Program-made: the position numbers and the translations under genes
Assembly (NCBI RefSeq): GCF_000407365.1
Contig: NZ_ASVU01000002.1
Location: 372,001-436,000 of the forward strand
Direction: 5' to 3'
DNA length: 64,000 bases
Source of the DNA: Enterococcus asini ATCC 700915
GTDB taxonomy: Bacteria > Bacillota > Bacilli > Lactobacillales > Enterococcaceae
Part shown: positions 24,819-33,363 of the stretch, in pieces
Layout of the letters: each line of letters starts with the position of its first letter
How positions within the stretch are numbered: position 1 is the first letter of the stretch
The notes under the pieces: model-generated
Seen by the model: only the letters and a program-made list of their open reading frames with translations
Told to the model about the DNA's origin: nothing
Databases searched by the model: none

Positions 24819-25850
24819 TTGTTTGCGAATTTACCCGATTTCATATTACAGATGAGTATGATTTTTCTTTCCGTGGTGATTGAAGCCTTGCCATTCGTCC
24901 TGTTAGGTTGTTTGATTTCCGGGGCTTTGCAAGTCTTTTTGACTCCAGAGCGGGTGAGACGCCTGTTGCCTAAAAATAAATTAGCATCGATTCTTGTGGG
25001 CTGTGTGTTAGGCTTCTTTTTCCCTTCTTGTGAATGTGGCATCGTGCCGATTATCAATCGCTTTATCACAAAAGGGGTGCCCATTCCCACGGCTTTTGCC
25101 TTTATGTTAACAGCACCGATTGTGAATCCTATCGTATTGTTTTCCACCTACATCGCCTTTGGAAACTCCACGAAATTTGCCTTGTTGCGAGTGGGTGGGG
25201 CCTTCTTTGTGGCAATCATTGTCGGAAGCTGGTTGGCCTATTTCCATCAAGGAAGTGTGCTGAAAAAAGGACGTCTTTCTTTAGCGGCAAGTAACTCACA
25301 AGTGCCCGCGGATTTGACTTTAACAGAAGAAGTCACGACAAAAAGCGAGCCGATCCCGGCAATGACTTTGATGGGGTCAACAAGTACAGAAGTCACAGGG
25401 AGTAGTACCGTAGTGAAATCAACGGCTGCAATGCCTCAACCCCCAAGGAAAAAATTTCTTGACCAAGTGAATCACGTACTGCACCACAGTCTGGATGAGT
25501 TTTTTGACACCGGTCGATATTTGATTATTGGTGCTTTGATTGCGTCTGCCATGCAGACTTATTTGCCAACCGCGGCCTTATTGACATTGGGTTCCTCAAA
25601 GCTTTTGGCGATTTTGGTGATGTTGGTCTTGGCTTTTGTCATGTCTTTGTGTTCTGAGGCGGATGCCTTTATCGGTGCTTCTTTAATGAGTCTTTTTGGA
25701 ACGGCGCCAGTAGTGGCCTTTTTGGTATTAGGGCCCATGGTAGATATTAAAAATCTTTTGATGATGAATCGCTATTTTAGCGGCAAATTTATTTTAGCCT
25801 TGGTGGCTTTGATTGTACTTTGTGTTACCGGCTATGCATGGGTGGTGTAA
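24819..25850 (+). CDS. YcgR/YraQ-type permease (DUF318/UPF0718)
   Basis: 343 residues with about eight hydrophobic segments in two halves split by a hydrophilic stretch (about 148-210) rich in Ser and Thr. The family signature GFFFPSCECGIVPI and TAPIVNPIV is clear, with a related SLCSEADAFIG in the second half. Members are grouped with ArsP-like permeases, substrate unknown. TTG 24819 is the start because AGGAGGGG sits just upstream and no ATG is suited. Co-transcribed with the TIGR03943-type partner two bases downstream. Confidence 0.85.
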   Translation: MFANLPDFILQMSMIFLSVVIEALPFVLLGCLISGALQVFLTPERVRRLLPKNKLASILVGCVLGFFFPSCECGIVPIINRFITKGVPIPTAFAFMLTAPIVNPIVLFSTYIAFGNSTKFALLRVGGAFFVAIIVGSWLAYFHQGSVLKKGRLSLAASNSQVPADLTLTEEVTTKSEPIPAMTLMGSTSTEVTGSSTVVKSTAAMPQPPRKKFLDQVNHVLHHSLDEFFDTGRYLIIGALIASAMQTYLPTAALLTLGSSKLLAILVMLVLAFVMSLCSEADAFIGASLMSLFGTAPVVAFLVLGPMVDIKNLLMMNRYFSGKFILALVALIVLCVTGYAWVV

Positions 25851-25852
25851 AG

Positions 25853-26713
25853 ATGATTCGATTTTTGATTTTAGCAGGGTACTCAGGCTTGATGATGTTT
25901 CTCCAAGTAACCGGGAAACTAGATCAATTCATCAATGTCCACTACCAATACTTGGCGGTGCTTTCCACTGTGATCTCCTTGCTTTTGGCTTTGTTCCAAC
26001 TGTTTACTTGGGTGAAAGAAGATCCCGGCAAAGCAGAGGAACACAAGGAGCATCAGCATGAGCAAGAAGAGCATGATCACGCTGACCACGATCATGGGTT
26101 AAAGCGTCCTTATCAGCGAATGATTGCTTACGTGTTATTGGCCCTGCCGATTGTTGTGGGGACCCTGTTTCCCACGGTCAGTCTCAGTACCACCATTGTG
26201 GAGGCCAAAGGGTTTCAATTCCCTTTAAGTAAAGAGTCGGTGGGGGATCCGCAAATGGAGACCCAATACCTGCAGCCCAATACTAGCTTGTACTATAATA
26301 AAGAAGACTACCAGAAACAGATGACCGAACTCATGAATAAATACGGGAATCAAGAGAGCCTAACCATTACGGATGAGAATTATTTGGAAGTTATGGAGCT
26401 GATCTATAACTATCCCAGTGAGTTCATCGGGCGCAAGATTCACTATGAAGGCTTTGTCTTCCAGACCCAGACGCAAGATACGTTTGTCTTTCGCTTTGGT
26501 ATTATTCACTGTGTGGCGGACTCCGGTGTGTTTGGCTTACGGGTTAACTTGCCACCAGACGCACAAGTGGCCAATGATCAGTGGTTGGCCGTGGATGGGG
26601 TGATTGCCTCGGAGTTTTATGCGCCTTTCAAACGCAACTTGCCCATGGTAAATGCTACTAGCATTACCCCGATTGCGCCGCCAGAAAACCAGTACGTTTA
26701 CCGGACTTTTTAG
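25853..26713 (+). CDS. TIGR03943-type membrane partner (YcgQ-like) with His-rich segment
   Basis: 286 residues. Hydrophobic segments lie near 4-22, 31-50 and 92-112, followed by a soluble, probably extracellular domain. Between the second and third, residues 61-82 form a His/Glu/Asp-rich stretch with many metal-binding candidates. Late in the protein IHCVADSGVFGLRV is a family signature. It begins two bases after the permease, without a strong ribosome site, so it is likely coupled. The pair occurs together in many Firmicutes; the cargo is unknown, though the His-rich stretch hints at a metal. Confidence 0.85.
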   Translation: MIRFLILAGYSGLMMFLQVTGKLDQFINVHYQYLAVLSTVISLLLALFQLFTWVKEDPGKAEEHKEHQHEQEEHDHADHDHGLKRPYQRMIAYVLLALPIVVGTLFPTVSLSTTIVEAKGFQFPLSKESVGDPQMETQYLQPNTSLYYNKEDYQKQMTELMNKYGNQESLTITDENYLEVMELIYNYPSEFIGRKIHYEGFVFQTQTQDTFVFRFGIIHCVADSGVFGLRVNLPPDAQVANDQWLAVDGVIASEFYAPFKRNLPMVNATSITPIAPPENQYVYRTF

Positions 26714-26792
26714 AAGAAAGGTTTCTTCAGCAAGTCCAACAAAAAAATGCTATACTGAAGGGTAGCTTATAAAGAAAAGGATCGTCGTCAAT

Positions 26793-27746
26793 ATGGAAAT
26801 TGAATTTTTAGGAACAGGTGCCGGGGTGCCGGCGAAACATCGGAATGTGACGGGGATTGCCCTGCGCTTACTAGATGAGCGCAATGCCATCTGGTTGTTC
26901 GACTGTGGGGAAGGAACGCAAATGCAGATTTTGCGTACGAATATCCGCCCACGGAAAATCGAAAAAATCTTTATCACCCATCTCCACGGGGACCATCTCT
27001 TTGGCTTGCCGGGGCTTTTGTCTAGCCGTAGCTTTCAAGGGGGCACAGAACCTATGGAAATTTACGGGCCAAAAGGGGTCAAAGACTTTGTCATGACCGC
27101 ACTAAGGGTCAGTCAAACTCGCCTGGCGTACCCTTTGAAGTTTATTGATGTAGCTCCTGGGGTGATTTTTCAAGACAAGCAGTTCACGGTGATTTGTGAC
27201 AAGCTAGACCACGGAATCGCCAGCTTCGGTTATCGAGTGGTGGAAGCCGACCATGAAGGGGAACTGCAAGTGGATCAATTGCTAGCCCTAGGCATTAAGC
27301 CAGGACCGGTTTTCGGTCGCTTAAAACGGGGAGAAACCGTAACCTTAGAAGACGGCCGTGAACTTTCCGGTAAGGATTTTGTGGGAGAAAGCCGCCCCGG
27401 ACGGATTGTGACCATTTTAGGGGATACCCGCTACACGGAAGCTTCCATTCGGCTCGGACAGGACGCGGATGTCTTGGTTCACGAAAGTACCTTTAAGGAA
27501 AATGAAGGGCAAATGGCCAAGTCCTATTATCATTCCACTACGGCTCAAGCGGCCCAAGTGGCGAAAAAAGCCGGGGTGACCCAATTGCTTTTGACCCATA
27601 TTAGCGCCCGTTATTTGGCAAAAGATGTGCTGGATTTGGAAAAAGAGGCCCAAGCGGTCTTTGGCAATACCCGAATCGTGCGGGATTTTGACGTGATCGA
27701 CGTGCCTTTTAGGAGAAAGGATGAAGAAGATGGAGCTCAAGGATAA
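26793..27746 (+). CDS. rnz: Ribonuclease Z (tRNA 3'-endonuclease)
   Basis: Zinc beta-lactamase-fold nuclease that trims tRNA 3' ends. The 317-residue product shows the HLHGDH motif (THLHGDH at 62-68), [18 protein letters not shown] and a C-terminal LTHISARY. An extended -10 (TGCTATACT ending at 26756) lies upstream, without a clear -35. It overlaps the downstream SDR gene by 26 bases. Confidence 0.96.
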   Translation: MEIEFLGTGAGVPAKHRNVTGIALRLLDERNAIWLFDCGEGTQMQILRTNIRPRKIEKIFITHLHGDHLFGLPGLLSSRSFQGGTEPMEIYGPKGVKDFVMTALRVSQTRLAYPLKFIDVAPGVIFQDKQFTVICDKLDHGIASFGYRVVEADHEGELQVDQLLALGIKPGPVFGRLKRGETVTLEDGRELSGKDFVGESRPGRIVTILGDTRYTEASIRLGQDADVLVHESTFKENEGQMAKSYYHSTTAQAAQVAKKAGVTQLLLTHISARYLAKDVLDLEKEAQAVFGNTRIVRDFDVIDVPFRRKDEEDGAQG

Positions 27747-28521
27747 AGTCGTTTTGGTAACGGGAGGCTCTGCCGGGTTAGGAGCAGAGATTTGTTACGC
27801 AGCTGCCGCTAAAGGAGCCATCGTGGTAACTTGTGCCCGGCGGATTAATTTGATTGGCAAAGTCAAAGAACGCTGTGAAGAACTCAGTGGTAAGCCAGCT
27901 TATGCTTTTCAATTAGACGTGGCGGATCCGGAAAGTGTGGCAGCTTGTTTGGAAAAAGTCGCCACAGAAGTCGGTCCCGTGGACATTTTGGTAAACAATG
28001 CCGGTTTTGGCATCTTTGAAAACTTTGCAGACTTCAATCCAAAAGACATCACCCGGATGTTTGAAGTGAATGTTTTAGGAATGATGGTCTTGACCCAGCA
28101 AGTGGTAATCCAAATGTTAGAAGACAAACGTTGCGGCCACGTGATTAATATTGCATCCATGGCGGGGAAGATGGCTACACCGAAAAGTACGGTGTATTCT
28201 GCTACGAAATTTGCCGTTTTAGGCTTTTCCAATGCCTTGCGCTTGGAATTAAAGCCGGCCAATATCCATGTGACCACGGTAAACCCAGGACCGATTCAAA
28301 CGGAATTCTTCGACAAAGCCGATCCTTCTGGTCAATACTTGGCGAGCCTTGGCAACCACGTCTTAGATCCACAAAAACTGGCCGCCCGGATCGTGCGCAG
28401 TATGGAACACCCAGTCCGGGAAATCAATCGTCCCGGGTATATGGAAGTAGCTGCTCGTTTTTACACCTTGTTCCCAGCCATTGGTGACTTTTTAGCCGGC
28501 GGCATCTTTAATAAGAAGTGA
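27721..28521 (+). CDS. Short-chain dehydrogenase/reductase (YqjQ-like)
   Basis: 266 residues. The nucleotide loop [16 protein letters not shown] and the catalytic Ser with Y-x3-K in [21 protein letters not shown] are present. It oxidises or reduces an unknown substrate with NAD(P). ATG 27721 has AGGAG upstream within the end of rnz; the alternative ATG 27730 is less well placed. In Bacillus an SDR (yqjQ) also lies close to rnz. Confidence 0.9.
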   Translation: MKKMELKDKVVLVTGGSAGLGAEICYAAAAKGAIVVTCARRINLIGKVKERCEELSGKPAYAFQLDVADPESVAACLEKVATEVGPVDILVNNAGFGIFENFADFNPKDITRMFEVNVLGMMVLTQQVVIQMLEDKRCGHVINIASMAGKMATPKSTVYSATKFAVLGFSNALRLELKPANIHVTTVNPGPIQTEFFDKADPSGQYLASLGNHVLDPQKLAARIVRSMEHPVREINRPGYMEVAARFYTLFPAIGDFLAGGIFNKK

Positions 28522-28531
28522 GGGACGTAAG

Positions 28532-28861
28532 ATGAAACGACAATGGCGACTGATTTTGCTTTTGGTTTTAATCTTTGTCGTAGGCCTGTTTGCAGCGTTT
28601 AATAGCCAGTCCGTGGCGGTGAACTTCCTCTTTGGACAAGTAGCTGCGCCTTTGGTTTTGGTGATCTTGATCTCGGTTTTAGCCGGAGCGGTTATCGCCA
28701 CTTTACTGGTGACCAATGTTTTGTGGCAGCAAAAACGCCGGGTGAAAACCTTGGAACGGCAAGTGGCAAGCCTAGAGCAGAATACACGGCAACCCCAGTT
28801 GGACGACCCAAAATTGCCAGCTGAAAAGCCGACAGATGACTCCAATCAAGGGCAACAATGA
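28532..28861 (+). CDS. LapA-domain (DUF1049) membrane protein
   Basis: 109 residues with two hydrophobic segments (about 7-27 and 37-62) joined by a short loop containing NSQSVAVNFLFGQ, the family signature, then a basic coil and a disordered, Gln/Pro-rich tail. Family function in Gram-positives is unknown. It is the last gene of the rnz group; its stop overlaps a terminator. Confidence 0.8.
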   Translation: MKRQWRLILLLVLIFVVGLFAAFNSQSVAVNFLFGQVAAPLVLVILISVLAGAVIATLLVTNVLWQQKRRVKTLERQVASLEQNTRQPQLDDPKLPAEKPTDDSNQGQQ

Positions 28862-28886
28862 CCGCTGAATCCGGCGGTCTTTTTTC
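28860..28886 (+). terminator. Rho-independent terminator
   Basis: GACCGC (28860-28865) pairs with GCGGTC (28874-28879), then a T-run. It begins within the stop codon of the upstream gene. Confidence 0.85.
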
Positions 28887-28965
28887 TTTGGAGGCCGGTT
28901 CTTCAAAGAGAGCAACAAGAGCACGTAAATTTTTTCGCAAAAAAGATCTTTCAAAGCACTCCTTC

Positions 28966-28994
28966 TTTTCACCGAGGACGGCCTTTGCTATAAT
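28966..28994 (+). promoter_or_regulatory. recJ promoter
   Basis: TTTTCA (28966-28971), 17-base spacer, TATAAT (28989-28994) with TG just upstream. Confidence 0.65.
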
Positions 28995-29015
28995 CATACA
29001 GTTGGGAGTGATCAT

Positions 29016-31301
29016 GTGCACAACGGGAAATATCAATGGCAATATCCGGAGACGTCAAGTATGACCCCGGAATTCCAAGCAGAAATAAATGAACGCAAGT
29101 TACCGGAAACCATCGCAAAATTGCTTTGGCAACGGAATATTCGCACGCAAGACCAATTGCGACGCTTTTTAGATCCGCAATTAACGGATTTTCATGATCC
29201 GTTTTTAATGGCAGACATGGACAAAGTGGTGACCCGGATTCAGCAAGCCGTGGAAAATGGCGAAAAAATCTTGGTTTATGGGGATTATGATGCAGACGGA
29301 ATCACTAGCGCCACAGTGATGAAAGAAGCCCTGGAATTAATCGGGGCTGAAGTGACGGTTTACTTACCAAATCGCTTTACCGATGGCTATGGGCCCAATC
29401 AAGGAGTTTACCAGTACTTTATCGACAGTGGCATTCAGTTAATCGTTACCGTGGACAATGGTGTTTCTGGCCACGAAGCCATCGACTACGCCAATAGTCG
29501 TGGAGTGGATGTTTTGGTAACAGACCACCATGAACTGCCGGATGTTTTACCCAATGCTTTGGGGATCATTCATCCCCGGCATCCAGAAGGACAGTATCCC
29601 TTTCCCGATTTAGCCGGGGTCGGTGTGGCCTTTAAAGTGGCTTGTGCGCTCCTTGACGAGATTCCATTGGAGTTTTTAGATTTGGTGGCGATTGGGACGA
29701 TTGCCGACTTGGTCTCACTCACTGGAGAAAATCGGGCGTTGGTTACTATTGGCTTGCAATTAATGAAGCAAACCGAGCGCATCGGTTTGTTGGAATTGTT
29801 TAAAGTCGCGGATGCGAAGTTGGCCCAAGTGGACGAGACGATGATTGGCTTTGCCATTAGTCCTCGGCTAAATGCCATCGGCCGTTTAAAAGACCCGAAC
29901 CCGGCGGTCACCCTTTTGACCACTTTTGATGAGGAAGAAGCGCGCCTGCTAGCCCAAGAACTCAATCAAATCAATGAAGAACGCAAAGCTTTGGTCACAG
30001 ACATCACCAAAGAAGCAGAAGCCCTGTTGGATCCCGCAAGTCTGATTAATGTGGTGGCGCAAACTGGGTGGCACGAGGGCGTTCTAGGTATCGTCGCCGG
30101 TCGCTTGGTCCAGCTTACAGGAAAACCGAGCTTGGTCTTGACCATTAAAGAGGACGGTATCGCCAAAGGTTCCGGGCGGAGTGTGACTCAAGTCAATCTT
30201 TTTTCCTTATTACAAGAAGAAAACGAGCGCTTCACCAGTTTTGGTGGACACCATATGGCGGTGGGCTTGAGCTTACCAAAAGAAGAACTAACCGGTTTGC
30301 AAAGCAGTTTAACAGAAAAACTGGCGGCTTCTGCTGTGGATTTGACCGAAGGGGAGCCGTTACTCATCGATGAGACGCTCACCGTGGCGGAAGCTGATTT
30401 AGCTTTTGTGGAACAACTGAAATACTTGGCTCCTTTTGGCACGGACAACAAAGCTCCAATTTTTGCCATTAAGGGCACTCAGACCCCGGTCTTACGGCGA
30501 ATCGGCTCTGAGCAACAGCACTTGAAGCTGACGGTAGCTGACGAGAGTAGCTCTGATGCGCTAGACGTGATTGGCTTTTCGTTTGGGAATGAACTGGCAG
30601 AGTTTACCGGGGATCCTTTTACGGTGGTAGGGCAGCTCTCCATTAATGAATGGAATGGCTTGAAGAAACCTCAAATGCAACTGTTGGACTTTGCTATTAA
30701 TTGGTTGCAAGTTTTTGATTTTCGCGGGCAAAACAAGCGCCGAGAATTCCGGCCCACCGACCAGACCTTGTTGGTGGCCTTTGAACCGCTGAAGAGTTCA
30801 TTACCCGTGGTGCGCTACGAAAATCAAGCACAACTGGCTGAGGTAATGGCTGCAGGAGACTACCGGGAGATTGCCTTTTTAGACTGTCCGGAAAATCCGG
30901 AACTCCTAAAAGAAATCGCCCAAGCTAGCAATTTCCAACGGATCTTCTTGATTTTAGAAGCCAAGGACGATGCCTACTTAGACGGCATGGGTACCCGAGA
31001 GCAATACGCTCGCTTGTTCCAATTGATCAACGGGCAAGAAAAACTCGATATCCGCTACAAACTACCCCAAATCGCACAATTCTTGCAAATCCCTCAAAAT
31101 TTATTAATTTTTATGATTCAAGTGTTTTTTGATTTGGAATTTGTTACAATAGTGGATGGTGTTTTGCAGAAGGTAGCCGTAAGTGAGAAACGACCGCTGG
31201 ATCAAAGCCAAGTTTACCAAAAACGATTGAAAAAAATAAAAAGCGAAGAATTTTTACTGTTAAGCGATTTGGCAGGGATAAAGGCCTGGTTGAGCGCTTA
31301 A
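29016..31301 (+). CDS. recJ: Single-stranded-DNA-specific 5'-3' exonuclease RecJ
   Basis: DHH-family exonuclease acting in recombination and mismatch repair. In the 761-residue product VYGDYDADGITSA (about 88-100), VTVDNGVSG, TDHHELPD and the DHHA1 glycine-rich FGGHHMAVG are all seen. The extra C-terminal domain common in Firmicutes RecJ is present. GTG 29016 is the start: GGGAG lies seven bases upstream, and an overlapping ATG is out of frame. Neighbour apt follows by 27 bases, a conserved pairing. No LexA box is seen upstream. Confidence 0.95.
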   Translation: MHNGKYQWQYPETSSMTPEFQAEINERKLPETIAKLLWQRNIRTQDQLRRFLDPQLTDFHDPFLMADMDKVVTRIQQAVENGEKILVYGDYDADGITSATVMKEALELIGAEVTVYLPNRFTDGYGPNQGVYQYFIDSGIQLIVTVDNGVSGHEAIDYANSRGVDVLVTDHHELPDVLPNALGIIHPRHPEGQYPFPDLAGVGVAFKVACALLDEIPLEFLDLVAIGTIADLVSLTGENRALVTIGLQLMKQTERIGLLELFKVADAKLAQVDETMIGFAISPRLNAIGRLKDPNPAVTLLTTFDEEEARLLAQELNQINEERKALVTDITKEAEALLDPASLINVVAQTGWHEGVLGIVAGRLVQLTGKPSLVLTIKEDGIAKGSGRSVTQVNLFSLLQEENERFTSFGGHHMAVGLSLPKEELTGLQSSLTEKLAASAVDLTEGEPLLIDETLTVAEADLAFVEQLKYLAPFGTDNKAPIFAIKGTQTPVLRRIGSEQQHLKLTVADESSSDALDVIGFSFGNELAEFTGDPFTVVGQLSINEWNGLKKPQMQLLDFAINWLQVFDFRGQNKRREFRPTDQTLLVAFEPLKSSLPVVRYENQAQLAEVMAAGDYREIAFLDCPENPELLKEIAQASNFQRIFLILEAKDDAYLDGMGTREQYARLFQLINGQEKLDIRYKLPQIAQFLQIPQNLLIFMIQVFFDLEFVTIVDGVLQKVAVSEKRPLDQSQVYQKRLKKIKSEEFLLLSDLAGIKAWLSA

Positions 31302-31328
31302 ACAGTGTTGGTTCCAAGGAGGAAAACC

Positions 31329-31841
31329 ATGAACTTAAAAGATTATGTAGCGAGCATCCATGATTATCCAAAACCCGGGATTATTTTCCGGGATATCTCG
31401 CCTTTAATGGCAGACGGTGCCGCTTATCGGGAAGCTACGAAACAAATCGTAGACTATGCAAAAGAAAAAGCCATCGATATGGTAGTAGGACCTGAAGCGC
31501 GAGGCTTTATCGTGGGCTGTCCCGTAGCGTTTGAACTAGGTGTGGGCTTTGCCCCAGTGCGTAAACCTGGGAAATTGCCTCGGGAAACCATTTCCGTTAG
31601 TTATGAATTGGAATATGGTACAGATACGTTGACCTTACATGCTGATGCCATTAAACCAGGCCAACGAGTATTGGTTTGTGACGATTTATTAGCCACTGGG
31701 GGTACGGTGAAAGCCACCATCGAATTGATTGAAAAACTTGGTGGGATCGTTGTGGGCTGTGCCTTCTTAATCGAACTAGAAGAGTTACACGGTCGGGAAA
31801 AAATCAAAGACTACGACATCTTGACTTTGATGGACTATTAA
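31329..31841 (+). CDS. apt: Adenine phosphoribosyltransferase
   Basis: Salvages adenine to AMP with PRPP. The 170-residue product is full length: [15 protein letters not shown] at the start, [17 protein letters not shown] and the PRPP loop [20 protein letters not shown] precedes ATG 31329. It is linked to recJ, as in Bacillus and relatives. A terminator follows. Confidence 0.96.
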   Translation: MNLKDYVASIHDYPKPGIIFRDISPLMADGAAYREATKQIVDYAKEKAIDMVVGPEARGFIVGCPVAFELGVGFAPVRKPGKLPRETISVSYELEYGTDTLTLHADAIKPGQRVLVCDDLLATGGTVKATIELIEKLGGIVVGCAFLIELEELHGREKIKDYDILTLMDY

Positions 31842-31865
31842 TAAGCAGTATTTTAAGACAAAAAA

Positions 31866-31900
31866 GGGCTCGTTTCCGTAAGTGGAAGCGAGCCTTTTTG
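31866..31900 (+). terminator. Terminator after apt
   Basis: GGCTCGTTTCC (31867-31877) pairs with GGAAGCGAGCC (31884-31894), one mismatch, with flanking A- and T-runs. Confidence 0.88.
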
Positions 31901-31907
31901 ATTCTTG

Positions 31908-32108
31908 TTAATTGGTTTGTTGGCGGTAGTTCTCAGATTGGTGGTAGCGCCGGGCAGCTTGCCGGGCTTTTTTGTCGTCCCACAAGGTGAACCACAAGAA
32001 AAACAATGGGAGAAAAATCAACGCCGCCAACTCGATGCCAAAATGCGAAACGACCATACTAATCACTAAACCCAATCCAATCAATGCAACATTACGAATT
32101 CCATTCAT
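31908..32108 (-). CDS. LexA-controlled small membrane protein (candidate SOS division inhibitor)
   Basis: 66 residues: two adjoining hydrophobic stretches (about 5-22 and 26-43), then a charged tail (44-66) rich in Arg, Lys and Gln. I do not recognise the family. It lies downstream of lexA on the same strand but has its own promoter, with two LexA boxes, after lexA's terminator. ATG 32108 follows GAGGTG; the in-frame extension to 32204 crosses the promoter and is not credible. In Bacillus the lexA neighbour yneA encodes a membrane division inhibitor, and small single-pass SOS proteins do the same in other bacteria. By position, size and control, the same role is inferred here, not shown. Confidence 0.75.
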   Translation of the reverse strand: MNGIRNVALIGLGLVISMVVSHFGIELAALIFLPLFFLWFTLWDDKKARQAARRYHQSENYRQQTN

Positions 32109-32132
32109 TTTCTTCACCTCGTGTAAGTTATA

Positions 32133-32146
32133 CGAACAAATGTTTG
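32133..32146 (-). promoter_or_regulatory. LexA box 1 of the small membrane protein gene
   Basis: CGAACAAATGTTTG matches CGAAC-N4-GTTCG with one change. It lies just downstream of the -10. Confidence 0.85.
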
Positions 32147-32153
32147 TATTCTT

Positions 32154-32182
32154 ATTATACGAATGAATGTTCCCTTTGTAAA
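32154..32182 (-). promoter_or_regulatory. SOS promoter of the small membrane protein gene
   Basis: On the minus strand TTTACA (32177-32182), 17-base spacer, perfect TATAAT (32154-32159). LexA box 2 fills most of the spacer and box 1 lies at the start region, so repression should be tight. Confidence 0.85.
32160..32173 (-). promoter_or_regulatory. LexA box 2 of the small membrane protein gene
   Basis: CGAATGAATGTTCC on the plus strand matches the LexA consensus with two changes at outer positions. It lies between the -35 and -10. Confidence 0.75.
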
Positions 32183-32184
32183 GT

Positions 32185-32228
32185 AAAAAAAGCGCAATCC
32201 TCAATTTTTTTGAGGATTGCGCTTTTTA
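32185..32228. terminator. lexA terminator
   Basis: GCGCAATCCTCA (32192-32203) pairs with TGAGGATTGCGC (32211-32222), with A/T runs on both sides. It closes lexA on the minus strand before the next promoter. Confidence 0.92.
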
Positions 32229-32243
32229 CTTACAATTTTAATC

Positions 32244-32867
32244 TTAATTAACATGTGGGCGGTAGAGTCCCACGACTTGGCCTAAAATCGTCACGTTGGG
32301 TAAGATGATTGGTTCCATATAGTCGTTTTCTGGTTGCAAGCGGATATGATCATCTTCTCGGAAGAATCGCTTGCACGTTGCTTCGTTTTCATCGGTCATG
32401 GCAATGACCACATCACCGTTTTGTGCGTCCCGTTGTTGCCGCACGATGACATTGTCCCCATCTAAAATCCCCATATTGATCATACTTTCTCCTCGAATGG
32501 TCAACATGAAGAGACTGCCAATATCATTGGAGAGGTTTGGGGGGACAGGGAAGAAGTCAGAAGCGTCTTCCACTGCTAAAATCGGTTCTCCTGCGGTAAC
32601 CACCCCAAGCATGGGAATCGTTTCGGATTGGACGCCGATTTTTTTTAAGCCAGCCTCTGTCAATTCAATGGCCCGGGGCTTTGTGGGATCTCGTTGCAAC
32701 AGGCCTTTCTTTTCTAAGCGCGATAGATGTCCATGGACCGTGGAGGTGGAGGAGAGATTTACCGCCTCGCCGATTTCCCGGACGGTGGGAGGATAACCCT
32801 TTGCCGTCACTTGTTCATGGATAAAGCGCAAGATATCTTCTTGGCGGGTATCGGTTCGTTTCGCCAT
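32244..32867 (-). CDS. lexA: SOS repressor LexA
   Basis: Represses damage-response genes and cleaves itself when RecA filaments form. The 207-residue product has a winged-helix N-domain (about 1-70, recognition region [12 protein letters not shown]), the Ala92-Gly93 cleavage site in VVTAGEP, Ser128 in GESM and Lys166 as catalytic residues. Its own promoter carries a LexA box, and two more boxes control the neighbouring small membrane protein. The next gene on the other strand is the DUF896 gene, as in Bacillus. Confidence 0.98.
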   Translation of the reverse strand: MAKRTDTRQEDILRFIHEQVTAKGYPPTVREIGEAVNLSSTSTVHGHLSRLEKKGLLQRDPTKPRAIELTEAGLKKIGVQSETIPMLGVVTAGEPILAVEDASDFFPVPPNLSNDIGSLFMLTIRGESMINMGILDGDNVIVRQQRDAQNGDVVIAMTDENEATCKRFFREDDHIRLQPENDYMEPIILPNVTILGQVVGLYRPHVN

Positions 32868-32896
32868 AACTGCACCTACTTTCCTTATCTAACATC

Positions 32897-32925
32897 AGTG
32901 TACCATACCCTTTTTTTGAAATCAA
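32897..32925 (-). promoter_or_regulatory. lexA promoter
   Basis: On the minus strand TTGATT (32920-32925), 17-base spacer, TACACT (32897-32902). Confidence 0.75.
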
Positions 32926-32936
32926 ACAAATGTTCG
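32923..32936 (-). promoter_or_regulatory. LexA box of lexA
   Basis: On the minus strand CGAACATTTGTTTG, one change from CGAAC-N4-GTTCG. It overlaps the -35 hexamer, giving autoregulation. Confidence 0.85.
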
Positions 32937-33045
32937 TCTAAAGGGGAGGAACTTCGATTGAATAACGTTTTTCCTCATTTTTCACTGTAATTTTGCCTGG
33001 CTTTGGTTTATGATAGAGAAGAATTGCCAACAAGGAGGGATAAAC

Positions 33046-33288
33046 GTGCTATCAAAGGAAAAAATTGCTCGCATTAATGAGCTCAGCAAGAAGAAAAAGG
33101 CCGGTACCTTGACGGCAGCCGAAGAAAAAGAACAAATTACTTTGCGCCAAGAATATTTGGAGGCTTTTCGTTCGGGGATGCGTCATCACATCGAAGGCAT
33201 GAAAGTCGTCGACCCAGAAGGTAACGATGTGACTCCGGACAAACTGAAGCAGATTCAAAAGGAAAAAGGCCTGCACGGTCGAGAATAA
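33046..33288 (+). CDS. DUF896 protein (YnzC-like)
   Basis: 80 residues, basic and helical, with [29 protein letters not shown] near the start and a C-terminal segment about the family's usual length. Function unknown. GTG 33046 follows AAGGAGGGA; the frame extends upstream to 33010 without a site. It lies between lexA and tkt in Bacillus too, where it is in the SOS region; no LexA box of its own is visible here. Confidence 0.85.
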   Translation: MLSKEKIARINELSKKKKAGTLTAAEEKEQITLRQEYLEAFRSGMRHHIEGMKVVDPEGNDVTPDKLKQIQKEKGLHGRE

Positions 33289-33306
33289 AGCATTTTCAAT
33301 CGCGTC

Positions 33307-33335
33307 TTGTATTTTAGTTAGCATAAAGGTATAAT
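33307..33335 (+). promoter_or_regulatory. tkt promoter
   Basis: TTGTAT (33307-33312), 17-base spacer, TATAAT (33330-33335). Confidence 0.8.
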
Positions 33336-33363
33336 ATACCTAAAAGATTTAGGAGGGAATATT

